Counted from the stretch's first letter, positions 1-8,648 are shown. The stretch: DNA of 64,000 nt from CAYNVQ01 sp964400735 (GCA_964400735.1 CAYNVQ010000006.1:1-64000); one strand, 5' to 3'. Notes: generated by a model not told the origin, from the letters alone. Numbers and translations are program-made.

Positions 1-65
1 ACCGTAGCTTAGATAATCAATTGCTGTTGTCCAAATCCTTTGACGACACACAAATCTCCCAAAGC

Positions 66-94
66 TTGATCTTTCCCTTGAGAACTATGATAAA
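66..94 (+). promoter_or_regulatory. Candidate sigma-70 promoter of the integrase
   Basis: TTGATC (66-71), a 17-base spacer and GATAAA (89-94) resemble -35 and -10 boxes. Transcription would begin near base 101. That is downstream of the ATG at 95, so it supports the TTG at 119 as the real integrase start. Seen by eye only. Confidence 0.4.
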
Positions 95-118
95 ATGCTC
101 CTGAAAGGAAGGAGCGTT

Positions 119-1280
119 TTGAGTAAAAACTCGAAACGCTGGAATTATGGTATTGGGTCTGTTTATACCAGAAAAACGAAAGGAGGGAAGGAACGCTGGT
201 ATATTGATTTTCAGGATGAATGTGGAAAGAGAATTCGCAAAGTCGCAAAACAAGCACAATCTAGAGGTGAAGCCTTATTAGAGTTACAAGAAGAAATCAG
301 AAAAAGCTTTAATTCTAGGCACGAACTGAATCGCAAAAGAACAAAAATCGCATTCAGAGATCTGGCTGAGCAGTATTTGGAAAATTATGCAAAAGTTAAT
401 AACCTGGCATGGAAAAGGGTTGAAACGTGCCTGAAGAACCTGTGTGAGTTTCTGGGAGGCAGCTATTTGCTTGACATTTCTCCGCTCATGATTGAAAAGT
501 ACAAGTTGAAAAGATTGAATGAAGGAATAATGCCCGCAACTGTGAACCGGGAGTTGTCAGTTCTAAAAAGAGCTTTTAATCTCGCTATTAGTTGGAATAT
601 GGCTGATGAAAATCCTGTTCAAAGGGTCAAATTCTTAAGAAAACCGGAACCAAGAGAGCGAATACTTACTGAAGATGAAGAAATAAGGCTTTTTAAGGCA
701 TGTACAGAGCATTTGAGACCAAATTGTATTGACTGCTCTGCGAACGGGCATGAGAAAGGCGGAGATTGCGAATTTACAGTGGAATCAAGTTGATTTGATC
801 AATAGAGAAATTGAAGTTGTGAGAACAAAAAGCGGTAAGAAAAGAATCATTCCGATCAGTGAAGATCTCTATCAGATGCTAAGACTGTTGAGAAGAAAGA
901 AAGAAAACAGCGATTTTGTATTTCAGTATGTTGACCAGAGGACCGGGAAAAGGAAGCATTTGAGATTTTTCAGAAGGTCGTTTGAGAATGCCTGTCGTAG
1001 AGCTAACATCGAAGGATTCACTTTCCATGATTTGCGCCATACCTTCGCTTCAAGGTTGGTGAGAGCCGGAGTGGACCTCATAACCGTCAAGGATCTTCTG
1101 GGTCATTTCTCTGTGAGAACGACCGAACGCTACACACACTCAAACCAAGAGCAGAAAAAGAAAGCTGTAGAAATCCTGAGCAAGAACAAAGGTAGAAAAA
1201 GTCTTGAAAACATGCTAGATTTGTCACTTATTTGTCACATGGAAGAGACGGAAAAATTGGAGAGGCTTGTAACTCATTGA
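119..1280 (+). pseudogene. Tyrosine recombinase (phage-type integrase), interrupted by a one-base frameshift
   Basis: This is a site-specific recombinase of the lambda integrase family, which cuts and rejoins att sites of a mobile element through a Tyr-DNA intermediate. The N-terminal half is an arm-type DNA-binding segment (about 1-60) followed by a SAM-like core-binding domain. The C-terminal half has the catalytic set: Arg in LRTGMR, Lys in RTKSGKKR, HDLRH, LLGHF, and the nucleophile Tyr in TTERYTHS. The reading frame changes at 720-723: removing one A from the run CCAAATT restores RPIVLTALRTGMR. The rest is intact at about 387 residues, so this is either a very young pseudogene or a sequencing indel. 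The start is taken as TTG 119, five bases after GGAAGGAG; the in-frame ATG at 95 lies inside the likely promoter. The gene is more A/T-rich than its neighbours and ends 13 bases before a tRNA gene, as expected for an element inserted at a tRNA. Confidence 0.9.
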
Positions 1281-1293
1281 TTTTAAAAGAGGT

Positions 1294-1369
1294 GGGCGGT
1301 TAGCTCAGTCGGGAGAGCGCGGCGTTCGCAACGCTGAGGTCGGGGGTTCAAGTCCCCTACCGTCCACCA
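1294..1369 (+). tRNA. tRNA-Ala (anticodon CGC)
   Basis: A complete cloverleaf can be folded by eye. The acceptor stem GGGCGGT pairs with ACCGTCC and contains a G3-U70 wobble, the identity element of alanine tRNAs. The D arm is GCTC/GAGC, the anticodon stem-loop is CGGCG-TTCGCAA-CGCTG with anticodon CGC (reads GCG), and the T arm is GGGGG-TTCAAGT-CCCCT. The discriminator base is A and the CCA tail is encoded (1367-1369). The gene lies directly downstream of the broken integrase, so it is a plausible integration target. No second copy of its 3' end was noticed in the window. Confidence 0.96.
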
Positions 1370-1390
1370 TTCTTTTTCCAATGGCTATCC

Positions 1391-2107
1391 ATGAACAGTG
1401 AAATCCTGGTTTTAGCCGGAACCGCTGCATCCATCGGATTTGTTCACACCGTTCTCGGCCCCGACCATTACCTGCCTTTTATCGTGATCGGGAGGGCCCG
1501 ACAGTGGGCCCTACCCAAAACTCTTTTTATCTCCTTCCTCTGTGGCCTCGGACATGTATTGAGCTCGGTTCTGATCGGGTTTTTGGGAATCGCTCTCGGA
1601 ATAGCTGTATTCCGGTTGGAGGGAGTCGAGTCATTCCGGGGGAGCTTGGCCGCCTGGCTCCTGATCGGATTCGGGTTGGCCTACACTGTCTGGGGGTTTC
1701 ACCGGGCCATCAGAAAGAAACCTCACAGACATCCACATCCTCATGCTAAGGACATGGAACATGAACATGTCCATACCCACCAGAAAGCGGAACATGCCCA
1801 TGTCCACGATGAAAAGAACAAACAGAACATCACTCCCTGGGTTCTTTTTATCATATTCGTGTTCGGGCCTTGTGAACCTCTCATCCCTCTTCTGATGTAT
1901 CCTGCAGCCAACCACAGCGCCACCGGGATCATCCTGGTGACCCTCGCTTTCGGAATAACGACCATAGTGACCATGCTGGCCATCATCATGGCGGCTTCCT
2001 GGGGAGCGCATTTCATTCGATTGGGCCCTCTGGAGAAGTATTCCCATGCCATAGCCGGGGCCATGATTTTTATCTCCGGAGTGAGCGTCCAATTGTTAGG
2101 ACTTTAA
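1391..2107 (+). CDS. NicO/UreH-like metal permease with histidine-rich loop
   Basis: A 238-residue polytopic membrane protein with about six hydrophobic segments. Helix 1 holds His19, Asp25 and His26 (HTVLGPDH), like the histidine/aspartate signature of nickel/cobalt permeases and UreH-like proteins. CGLGH and FGPCEP motifs follow in later helices. Between the two hydrophobic halves is a loop rich in His (about residues 108-140), typical of metal binding on the cytoplasmic side. From family knowledge, such proteins move Ni2+ or Co2+ across the inner membrane, either as uptake for metalloenzymes or as RcnA-like efflux. The sequence does not decide which, and no urease, hydrogenase or metal-responsive regulator lies nearby. 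It starts 21 bases after the tRNA and has no clear Shine-Dalgarno sequence. Confidence 0.72.
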   Translation: MNSEILVLAGTAASIGFVHTVLGPDHYLPFIVIGRARQWALPKTLFISFLCGLGHVLSSVLIGFLGIALGIAVFRLEGVESFRGSLAAWLLIGFGLAYTVWGFHRAIRKKPHRHPHPHAKDMEHEHVHTHQKAEHAHVHDEKNKQNITPWVLFIIFVFGPCEPLIPLLMYPAANHSATGIILVTLAFGITTIVTMLAIIMAASWGAHFIRLGPLEKYSHAIAGAMIFISGVSVQLLGL

Positions 2108-2278
2108 GCAGAAAAACGGCAGGAGACATGCTGATTTTGATGCCTAAAGAAAGAGACATATTAGGTATTGAACAAGAAATCAATCTCCCCTAATATCGGG
2201 AGGATGACTCCTCTTCGCTCGCTGCTGCCACTAAGCGGTATCGGTCAGGTTTATATGAGTGCCGAACGGATATAGCCT

Positions 2279-2740
2279 ATGAGGTTCATCGTCGATTGTA
2301 TGCTGGGGAAGCTGGCCAAGTGGCTCAAGATTCTCGGATTCGATGCTCTCTTTTTCAACAAAATTGAGGACGAGGAATTGCTTGAAATTGCCCGAAAGGA
2401 GAAAAGAATCCTTCTGACCAGAGACACCGGAGTGATCCAGGAGGCCAAGGATGTCGAGACGTTTTTCCTGGAGAGCGAGAAATGGCGGGAACAGGTCGTC
2501 CAGGTTTTGGATCATTTCAATCTCTGGGGGAAAATCGATTCACACACCCGCTGCATCGCCTGCAACAGGAAATTGAAGCATCTTTCCAAAAAGAACGCCA
2601 AGAACCTGGTGAGTCCTTTTGTCTATAAGCACGCTGAGTCCTTCGCCCTCTGTCCGGGATGCGGCCGGGTTTTCTGGCGGGGGACCCACTTCAAGGATAT
2701 GGAACATAAGATCGAAGAGATATTGAAAAAAAATAAATAA
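2279..2740 (+). CDS. Mut7-C RNase-like PIN-fold protein with zinc ribbon
   Basis: A 153-residue soluble protein matching the Mut7-C family: a PIN-like nuclease fold followed by a C-terminal zinc ribbon. Acidic residues expected at a metal-dependent nuclease site are visible at Asp6 (FIVDCMLGKLA) and Asp49 (LLTRDTG). The ribbon cysteines are Cys92/Cys95 (CIAC) and Cys125/Cys128 (CPGC). The family is named after the C-terminus of the animal exonuclease Mut-7, and bacterial members are predicted RNases without an established substrate. It stands alone between the permease and the ybjQ-like gene. The ATG has only a weak upstream ribosome-binding sequence. No antitoxin-like partner is seen, so I do not call it a toxin. 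Confidence 0.8.
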   Translation: MRFIVDCMLGKLAKWLKILGFDALFFNKIEDEELLEIARKEKRILLTRDTGVIQEAKDVETFFLESEKWREQVVQVLDHFNLWGKIDSHTRCIACNRKLKHLSKKNAKNLVSPFVYKHAESFALCPGCGRVFWRGTHFKDMEHKIEEILKKNK

Positions 2741-2970
2741 TTTTTTTTTCGGATATAAAATGGCAATCCAAAATGGTCCGTTGATTTTTGCCGAGAAAAG
2801 CCGGAAAGTAATGGAGGCGGCCGAAGATTTCATGGATAATGGAAAATGAACAAGAGACCTGTTTTTTCGTATATAATGATGAGCAGGGGTCCTGATATGA
2901 CTGCATTGGCAATTGGTATCAGAATTTTTTATGATGAATAATTCAGGATAAAAAAGAGAAAGGAGATAAA

Positions 2971-3302
2971 ATGCTAGTCCTCACTACTCATAACATCGAG
3001 GGGAAAAAGATCACGCGCTACTTTGGCCTGGTTTCTGGCGAAGCCATACTCGGCGCCAACATTTTTAAAGATCTTTTGGCGGCATCCGGGACATCGTGGG
3101 GGGGCGTTCGGCTGCCTACGAGAAGGAGTTGAGGCAGGCCAAGGAGATCGCTGTCGAAGAGATGAAGGAACAGGCGAGAGCCTACAATGCCAACGCCGTT
3201 ATAGGCGTCGACCTCGACTACGAGACCATCCAGATCGGGCAGGGCGGCGGCATGCTGATGGTCAGCGCCAGCGGAACGGCTGTAGCCTACGAGGAATCCT
3301 GA
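2971..3302 (+). pseudogene. ybjQ: YbjQ-family (UPF0145) protein, frameshifted by one base
   Basis: The sequence reads as a complete YbjQ-family protein of about 110 residues if one base is restored. The first frame gives LTTHNIEGKKITRYFGLVSG then EAILGANIFKDLL. The next frame gives GGIRDIVGGRSAAYEKEL through GGGMLMVSASGTAVAY to the stop at 3302. The break lies at 3076-3079, where one G appears to be missing after CTTTT. The family forms small pentameric proteins of unknown biochemical role, sometimes called heavy-metal-binding on weak grounds. A good Shine-Dalgarno sequence (AAAGGAGAT) precedes ATG 2971. The next gene starts 12 bases after the stop behind AAGGAGG, so the two form an operon. 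The rest of the coding sequence has not decayed, so a sequencing error is possible. Confidence 0.88.
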
Positions 3303-3313
3303 AGGAGGCAAAG

Positions 3314-3688
3314 ATGCAAAAGCATGTCGATCTCATCGGGATCTTCTGGATCGCCCTCGGGTCGCTGACCTTTTTCGGCGGATTTGTGACTTTCTGGGTG
3401 CTTTTCGGCGTATCATTCATACCGGATATGGGGCATGAAGCGCCGGTGATCCTTCGGGCGGTCGGAATCGGGGTCGGGATTTTTCTGTTTATCCTTTCCG
3501 TCCCCAAGATCATTGCCGGTGTCGGTCTGTTGAAAAAACAGGAATGGGCAAGGATTCTGACCTTGATTCTCTCTTTCCTGAGCTTGATCAATATTCCTTT
3601 GGGAACGGCGCTGGCAATTTATTCATTTGTCATCCTGACCAAGGAAGAGACCATCCGGCTTTTCAAGCCTCTACCCAAAGCCAGGTGA
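3314..3688 (+). CDS. Small integral membrane protein of unknown function
   Basis: A 124-residue protein starting at ATG 3314, six bases after AGGAGG, and co-transcribed with the ybjQ-like gene. Three or four hydrophobic segments are visible: residues about 6-32, 50-75 and 84-112 (RILTLILSFLSLINIPLGTA). The lysine-rich turn before the third segment and the charged C-terminus (KEETIRLFKPLPKAR) suggest a small inner-membrane protein. It has no catalytic motif I recognise. A longer reading frame extends upstream through the ybjQ region, but that part is out of frame with real coding sequence and I reject it. The stop is two bases from the end of the convergent operon at 3691, so the two units probably overlap in their 3' ends. 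Confidence 0.75.
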   Translation: MQKHVDLIGIFWIALGSLTFFGGFVTFWVLFGVSFIPDMGHEAPVILRAVGIGVGIFLFILSVPKIIAGVGLLKKQEWARILTLILSFLSLINIPLGTALAIYSFVILTKEETIRLFKPLPKAR

Positions 3689-3690
3689 CC

Positions 3691-5013
3691 TTACCAGCGG
3701 TAACCGGTCGCCACGAAGATCGCGTTTCTTTTAAGCCCTTCTTCCTCGCTCCGGTGCATAAACTGAATTTTAAGCCTGATCCTGTTTAAAAAATACCAGT
3801 CCGCTTCGGCAAAAAAGATCCAGTCGCTTCTGACCAGAACATCCTCTTTGGTCAGGATATCGAATGGCCTGGTGCCCCTTCCGTATCCCACGGCCAGGTA
3901 ACTATCCTTTGAGAAGTATCTCCTCACATTCATGAACCAGGAAAAATTCGTTCCTTCCTCCTCTGGTGTATAATACCAGCGAAAGAAGGGAAAATAGTTT
4001 CCTGCATAATAGCCGACCGAGCCGAGAAAGACGGAAACCGCCTCGTCTTCAAAATTCATCCTTCGGTAACCTACCGAGAGCTCTGCCGAGCCGAACATTC
4101 CCTGGTACACCTCGAGAAGATAGGATGTGCGGGGAAAAAGGATGGCCTCTGGAGAATAGTTGAGGTCGAGGAAGCCATACGCCCTTTTCCATAAATGGGG
4201 ATAAAGTTCGATCCCAAACTGGGTATCTCTCGAGTCGAACCGAGAGGTCTGTCCGTACTTCAGATGGAGGGAGCCGAGGCTGGGGGATATTTTAAGGCTG
4301 AACACAAGTCGGTGATCGATGTAATTTTTTCGCGCATCGCTGAAACCTTCGTTTCTGTACTGGTATCTCAGTTCGAAGTTTTGATTAAAAAGAGGGCGGG
4401 CGTTTTCCAGCGCCTCTTTGAATTCGACATTTTCCGGATCGAGCTGTATAGCTTTTCGATAATATTCTTCGGCTTTCTGGTAGTTCCCGCTCCACTGGTA
4501 CACCCGGCCGATGCGAAAATGGATGTCGGCGTTTTCAGGGTCCATCCCGAGTATTTCCCTGTATTTTTCGGCCGATTCTCTGTATTTGCCCTGCCAGGAT
4601 TTCGTTTCAGCCAGTCCTAAAAGAGCTTCCTTGTTTTCAGGCTCCATCATAAGGACTTGTCCAAATCCGGATTCAGCTTCTTTGTATTTTCCTTCCCAGG
4701 CTTGAATCCGGGACTGAAAGAGGAGCAGGTCGATATTTTCCGGATAGAGAAGAAGCATTCTGTCGAGTGTACTCAAAGCCTTATCCCTGTGTCCTGAAAA
4801 AGCATAGGCGCGGGAAAGGATGAAATTGAAATCATAGTTGTCCGGGCTGGATTCGAGCTGTTGAAGCGATATATTTATGGCTGTTTCGTAGTCTCGGTTT
4901 CGGAGGGCTTGAAGAGCTTTGTCTCTGGCAGTGACCTCATTCGTACTTCCTTCAAGAAAGAAGCCAGCCAGGCACAAAACAAAAAGAAATAAAATTTTTA
5001 CGGATTTTTTCAT
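3691..5013 (-). CDS. Outer-membrane TPR/beta-barrel protein (YaiO/PgaA-like)
   Basis: A 440-residue exported protein, last gene of a four-gene operon. It has a signal peptide (about 1-22), four or five TPR units (about 28-205, with PDNYDFNFILSRAYAFSG and PENADIHFRIGRVYQWSGNY) and a C-terminal region of alternating aromatic and polar residues ending in Trp, as in an outer-membrane beta-barrel of the YaiO type. PgaA, the outer-membrane exporter of poly-N-acetylglucosamine, has the same order of periplasmic TPR then barrel. The neighbouring processive glycosyltransferase makes an export role for a polysaccharide the best inference. The start is MKKSVK (5013), with GGAGGGTC upstream and an ATGA overlap with the glycosyltransferase stop; a start at 5061 would put 16 extra residues before the signal peptide. 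Confidence 0.78.
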   Translation of the reverse strand: MKKSVKILFLFVLCLAGFFLEGSTNEVTARDKALQALRNRDYETAINISLQQLESSPDNYDFNFILSRAYAFSGHRDKALSTLDRMLLLYPENIDLLLFQSRIQAWEGKYKEAESGFGQVLMMEPENKEALLGLAETKSWQGKYRESAEKYREILGMDPENADIHFRIGRVYQWSGNYQKAEEYYRKAIQLDPENVEFKEALENARPLFNQNFELRYQYRNEGFSDARKNYIDHRLVFSLKISPSLGSLHLKYGQTSRFDSRDTQFGIELYPHLWKRAYGFLDLNYSPEAILFPRTSYLLEVYQGMFGSAELSVGYRRMNFEDEAVSVFLGSVGYYAGNYFPFFRWYYTPEEEGTNFSWFMNVRRYFSKDSYLAVGYGRGTRPFDILTKEDVLVRSDWIFFAEADWYFLNRIRLKIQFMHRSEEEGLKRNAIFVATGYRW

Positions 5014-6434
5014 GGTTTCTGACCCTCCAGAGAAAATCCTTTTTTTTCCATCTCGCCCCATTCATGTTTCCCCACAGCGAGATCGAAGAAAGCCTTGGCC
5101 CGGACAACAGCCAACCATTGTCTGTAGAGGATGTTTTCCAGCAAACCGAAGGTGACGATAATCACGATGTCCTTTATATGGGGATATCTTCGTGAGGAAT
5201 ATTCCTCCAGCAAAATGGATAATAGAGACAATAGGATCCCGATCACCACGGCCAAAAGAAAAAACAAAAGAGCAAAAGGCCTGTTGAATTGTCCGAGCAT
5301 GACCATGATGGTAAATATGATATAACCTGCCACCTCGATCAGAGGTCCCAGCATTTCGAATATAAAATAGAAGGGCATAGCGAATAGTCCTGTTATTCCG
5401 TATCGGGGATTGAAGAGCATTTTCCGGCTGTGAAAGAGTGTCTCTATAAGCCCGCGATGCCACCTGTTTCTCTGTCCGGCAAGAGATTTTAATGTTTCAG
5501 GAGCTTCGGTCCAACAGATCGGGTCGGGAACGAACTTGAAATCAAAGGGAATTTTTTGCTCATGAAGATACTTTCGCATCCTGACCACGAGGTCCATGTC
5601 TTCGCCGATAGTGTTTGACCGATAGCCCCCGCATTTCAGGGCGATGTCTTTTCTAAAGAGTCCGAATGCTCCTGATATTATCAGGATGCTTTTGAGCATG
5701 CTGAGACCGATTCTGCCTCCCAAGAATGCACGCAGGTATTCGAGAATCTGAAAGCGTGCCAGAGTATTTCGAGGCAGGCCGACCCTAATGACCTGGCCCG
5801 ATTTTACCGTACATCCATTGGATAATCTGATAATTCCCCCCGCTCCGATGGTCTTTTCAGGTTCTTCGAGAAAGGGACGGGCTATTTTTAAGAGGGAATC
5901 CTTTTCGAGTATGGAGTCTCCATCGATGCCGCAGAATAGAGGATACCGGGAAATATTCAGGCCTGCATTCATCGCATCCGCCTTTTTGCCGTTGATTTTA
6001 TCTACAACCACGAGTTTTGGGTTGGATGGGGAAATATAGATCCCCTTTATCGGTTTTGTCTGGATGATTTTTCGAAAAATCCTTCTCGATTTTGTCAAGC
6101 CGAATGCCTCTATCATCTTGTCGAGAGTCCGATCCTTGGAGCCATCGTTGACCACGATGACCTCGTACAAAGGATATTCCAGGGAAAGGAGAGATTTAAT
6201 ACTCTCCACGATCCCCATCTCCTCATTATAGACGGGCGCGATGATAGATATGGGTTTGACCAGGGGCATCTGGAAAATTTCTTTGAAATTGATGAAGGTG
6301 GTTGTGTGCCTGTAGCGGAAGATCCCAGATGTCGAGAGGATGATAAATAGAAGGTATAGGCCATTGATCGTGAAGAAATAGACAAGGATCATGGTTGTGG
6401 CGATGTGGAAAACAGAATGGAGCACCTCTCCCAT
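5010..6434 (-). CDS. Processive family-2 glycosyltransferase (PgaC/BcsA-like), inner membrane
   Basis: A 474-residue inner-membrane glycosyltransferase of the GT2 family. It has one helix at the N-terminus (about 12-35) and three or four at the C-terminus (about 347-440) around a cytoplasmic GT-A domain. Motifs of processive beta-glycan synthases are all present: Asp97 in VVNDGS, DGD at 171-173, GED at 278-280 and QRNRW at 321-325. Such enzymes polymerise a sugar from a nucleotide-sugar donor and pass the chain through their own membrane channel. The product is unknown; poly-GlcNAc or a cellulose-like polymer are candidates, and no deacetylase or hydrolase is encoded beside it. It is translationally coupled on both sides: TAATG with the HEAT gene upstream, ATGA with the barrel gene downstream. 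Confidence 0.88.
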   Translation of the reverse strand: MGEVLHSVFHIATTMILVYFFTINGLYLLFIILSTSGIFRYRHTTTFINFKEIFQMPLVKPISIIAPVYNEEMGIVESIKSLLSLEYPLYEVIVVNDGSKDRTLDKMIEAFGLTKSRRIFRKIIQTKPIKGIYISPSNPKLVVVDKINGKKADAMNAGLNISRYPLFCGIDGDSILEKDSLLKIARPFLEEPEKTIGAGGIIRLSNGCTVKSGQVIRVGLPRNTLARFQILEYLRAFLGGRIGLSMLKSILIISGAFGLFRKDIALKCGGYRSNTIGEDMDLVVRMRKYLHEQKIPFDFKFVPDPICWTEAPETLKSLAGQRNRWHRGLIETLFHSRKMLFNPRYGITGLFAMPFYFIFEMLGPLIEVAGYIIFTIMVMLGQFNRPFALLFFLLAVVIGILLSLLSILLEEYSSRRYPHIKDIVIIVTFGLLENILYRQWLAVVRAKAFFDLAVGKHEWGEMEKKGFSLEGQKP

Positions 6435-7492
6435 TATCCTTCTCCTGCATAAATGATCTCATCCAATACCATGGTGGCCATGTCTGAAGCGTACCTGTCC
6501 TTATTTTGTCTTTTGATTTTTTTGAGGTGTTTGATTCCCCAAGCTCCTAAACTGGCAAAGCCGTACCCGGCGTTGAAGCGGACATGCCAGAAGGGAGAAA
6601 ACATGGCTTTGAAGAGCACTTCGGTTGCCCTTATATCCCCGAGTTTTCCCAGGCTTTTCAGCGCCTGGGCACAGACTTCCCATGCCTCATCCTCTGAAAG
6701 GCTGATCAAAATATCCAGCGATGTCGGGATCCGCAGGTGACCTAAGGCCCTGGCGACTTTTATGCGGATTTCTTTTTCTGGATGTTCGGCGAACTGGACA
6801 ATATCCTGATAAAGGGAGCGAAGGGGAATAGCCCCGACGATCTCGATTAGCAGCGCCAATTTTTCGAGAGACAAAGATTCATTCAAATATTTTTTGACTT
6901 GAGTTCTGATCTTATCCCCCAAACCATACATGATGTTTATATAGGTCCTGGCGTTGGAGATGTGGTCTCTTGCGAAAGCATCGAAGATAAAGGCTATCGT
7001 TTGGGATGTCGGGATCCGGGAAAGGGCATTGATGGCCACCAGTTTGACCACTGGTTTATCGTGCAAAAGTTTCAGGATATGTTCCGTGTCTGCGCGGCCG
7101 GAAAAGATGACGAAGAGATGTGTGGCCTTGAGACGCTTGACCTCTCTTCTCGAATAAATGTCTTTGAGACACTTATCCTTGAGAGCCAAATCGAAAATTT
7201 TGTTTAACTGTTCTCTGGCTAAACCCTCGATCTGCTCGACGTAATTCACCAGGATTTGGATCAAAACATCGGGAAAGTGCTGGAATTTTCGGGCGACCTT
7301 TTCCGCCTTGCCTTCTTCGGGCGAGGTGATGATTTGAAGGATTTCTTTTTCGATTTTTATATACTTCTCTTGGAATCCTTTTTCTTGATTTTCGACAATG
7401 ATTCTTCTCAGTATGAGGTAGAAAAACAGCAGGATGGAAAAGCTCAGAAGGAAGATGAGACTATAGATTACGAGAATAAGTGATATGTTCAT
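6434..7492 (-). CDS. Membrane-anchored HEAT-repeat protein
   Basis: A 352-residue protein with one N-terminal transmembrane helix (about 5-28) followed by an all-helical region. The region contains repeated helix pairs of HEAT type (ALSRIPTSQTIAFIFDAF, VARALGHLRIPTSLDILISL, ALKSLGKLGDIRATEVLFKA, HVRFNAGYGFASLG). HEAT arrays are scaffolds for protein contact and carry no activity themselves. Its place between a response regulator and a polysaccharide synthase, overlapping both genes, suggests that it couples the signal to the synthase at the inner membrane; this is inference. The helix is followed by RRIIVENQEKGFQEKY, so the repeats probably face the cytoplasm. The stop overlaps the glycosyltransferase start as TAATG. 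Confidence 0.75.
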   Translation of the reverse strand: MNISLILVIYSLIFLLSFSILLFFYLILRRIIVENQEKGFQEKYIKIEKEILQIITSPEEGKAEKVARKFQHFPDVLIQILVNYVEQIEGLAREQLNKIFDLALKDKCLKDIYSRREVKRLKATHLFVIFSGRADTEHILKLLHDKPVVKLVAINALSRIPTSQTIAFIFDAFARDHISNARTYINIMYGLGDKIRTQVKKYLNESLSLEKLALLIEIVGAIPLRSLYQDIVQFAEHPEKEIRIKVARALGHLRIPTSLDILISLSEDEAWEVCAQALKSLGKLGDIRATEVLFKAMFSPFWHVRFNAGYGFASLGAWGIKHLKKIKRQNKDRYASDMATMVLDEIIYAGEG

Positions 7493-8408
7493 TTTGGAAA
7501 GCCAGTATTTTTTTAATTTTGAAAAATAGGATTTGAGGAGAAAAGGGCTTGAGGATATAATCCGAAGCCCCTCGTTCCAAGCCTTTGAGCACGTCTTTTT
7601 CTCCGGAGAGAGAGCTGAGGATAATGACCGGCATCCTCGATGTCTGCTGATTGGCTCTTAGTTTGGCCAAAAACTGGAAGCCATCCATTCCCGGCAGCAT
7701 GATATCCAGGAGAACAAGATCGGGCAATTCTTTGAAGGTCATTATCAGACCCTCCTCGGCATCCGTTGCCGAGAGGACTTTAAAGTCATGTTGTTCCAAA
7801 AGATGACTGATGATTTTGATGGTCGTGCGGTCGTCTTCCACGATCAATATCTTGGCGGAGGAACCGGGTTCTTTTCCTTTTTTCAGGGATTTGGCCTTTG
7901 CTTTTTTCCCAGATGGTCTTGGGAATGCATTTTTATCTTTTTTTGGGCTATATTGCTTTTCCTCGAAAGGAACAGCCAGGTTCAGGATTTTTCTGATCAT
8001 CTTCATGTTGGCCAATTCGTATTCTATGCCGAAACCGTTATGGTCGTTTTTTGAGGAGCTTATTTTTTTTATCGATTCAGATCGGCCCCTTTTTTTCGTC
8101 GATTCTAGTTTTTCTTCGTAAACCTTCGCTTTGATGTTTAGCTTATGAATTTTCATCAATTCTTCGATGGCTGAATCGGTCAATTTTTCGATTTTCGTTT
8201 TATTCTGGTAAACATGTCTTCTGTTCTGTTCTATTTCTTGCTTCAGTCGGTAAAGTGGATTTTGTGCCTTCTGGCTCGTCGCTCGCTCCTTTGTTTGTTG
8301 TTTGTCCTTGGAGTTGTTTTTTTTCATCACCAAAATTTTGACCTTAAATTTTCTGCGGCCTTCAGAAACAACTTTATATTTTTGTGGCGTAATCGACTCT
8401 CTTGTCAT
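7461..8408 (-). CDS. Response regulator with N-terminal charged/coiled region and C-terminal receiver
   Basis: A 315-residue protein and first gene of the exopolysaccharide-type operon. Residues 184-305 form a receiver domain with acidic pair Asp192/Asp193, phosphoacceptor Asp235 (LVLLDIMLPG), Ser265 and Lys287 (YILKPF). The N-terminal 180 residues are Lys/Glu-rich and probably coiled-coil or disordered. There is no DNA-binding output domain, so phosphorylation most likely acts by protein contact, for example with the HEAT protein encoded next, whose gene it overlaps by 32 bases. No cognate histidine kinase is adjacent. The start at 8408 follows AAGGAACAAG; a second possible start is Met28. 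Confidence 0.82.
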   Translation of the reverse strand: MTRESITPQKYKVVSEGRRKFKVKILVMKKNNSKDKQQTKERATSQKAQNPLYRLKQEIEQNRRHVYQNKTKIEKLTDSAIEELMKIHKLNIKAKVYEEKLESTKKRGRSESIKKISSSKNDHNGFGIEYELANMKMIRKILNLAVPFEEKQYSPKKDKNAFPRPSGKKAKAKSLKKGKEPGSSAKILIVEDDRTTIKIISHLLEQHDFKVLSATDAEEGLIMTFKELPDLVLLDIMLPGMDGFQFLAKLRANQQTSRMPVIILSSLSGEKDVLKGLERGASDYILKPFSPQILFFKIKKILAFQNEHITYSRNL

Positions 8409-8545
8409 CTTGTTCCTTACGCATAGGGATAGGCCATTTCAATCGTACCAGACAAGATGAAAGTCACAATCGCCATTAGGGATGATTCTAGGGGGGATTA
8501 TTTTGGCGAAAAATCACCGCTTCAGATGAAAAGGAGTCATCCTTT

Positions 8546-8576
8546 AGGGGTGTGATATTGACAGGAATTCACCCCT
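8546..8576. repeat. Small inverted repeat in a gene-free stretch (8409-8835)
   Basis: AGGGGTG (8546-8552) pairs with CACCCCT (8570-8576) across a 17-base loop. It lies in a 427-base stretch between the regulator operon and the isochorismatase gene. Apart from this hairpin and the larger palindrome at 8649-8742, I see no gene or convincing promoter in the stretch. Confidence 0.35.
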
Positions 8577-8648
8577 TGAGGATGGACGGGAGAATTCTCA
8601 AAATCCACAGCTTTACGTATTCACGCTCAATAAATCCTCGCCGACAAT

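Noticed and set aside
2279..2740. Mut7-C protein as a toxin of a toxin-antitoxin pair
   Set aside because: It has the zinc ribbon form, and no antitoxin-like gene lies next to it.
2760..2849. A 29-codon open frame after the Mut7-C gene
   Set aside because: No ribosome-binding site, no family match and A/T-run upstream; probably chance.
3023..3313. Upstream extension of the small membrane protein gene
   Set aside because: It covers the real YbjQ coding sequence in the wrong frame; a good start with AAGGAGG exists at 3314.
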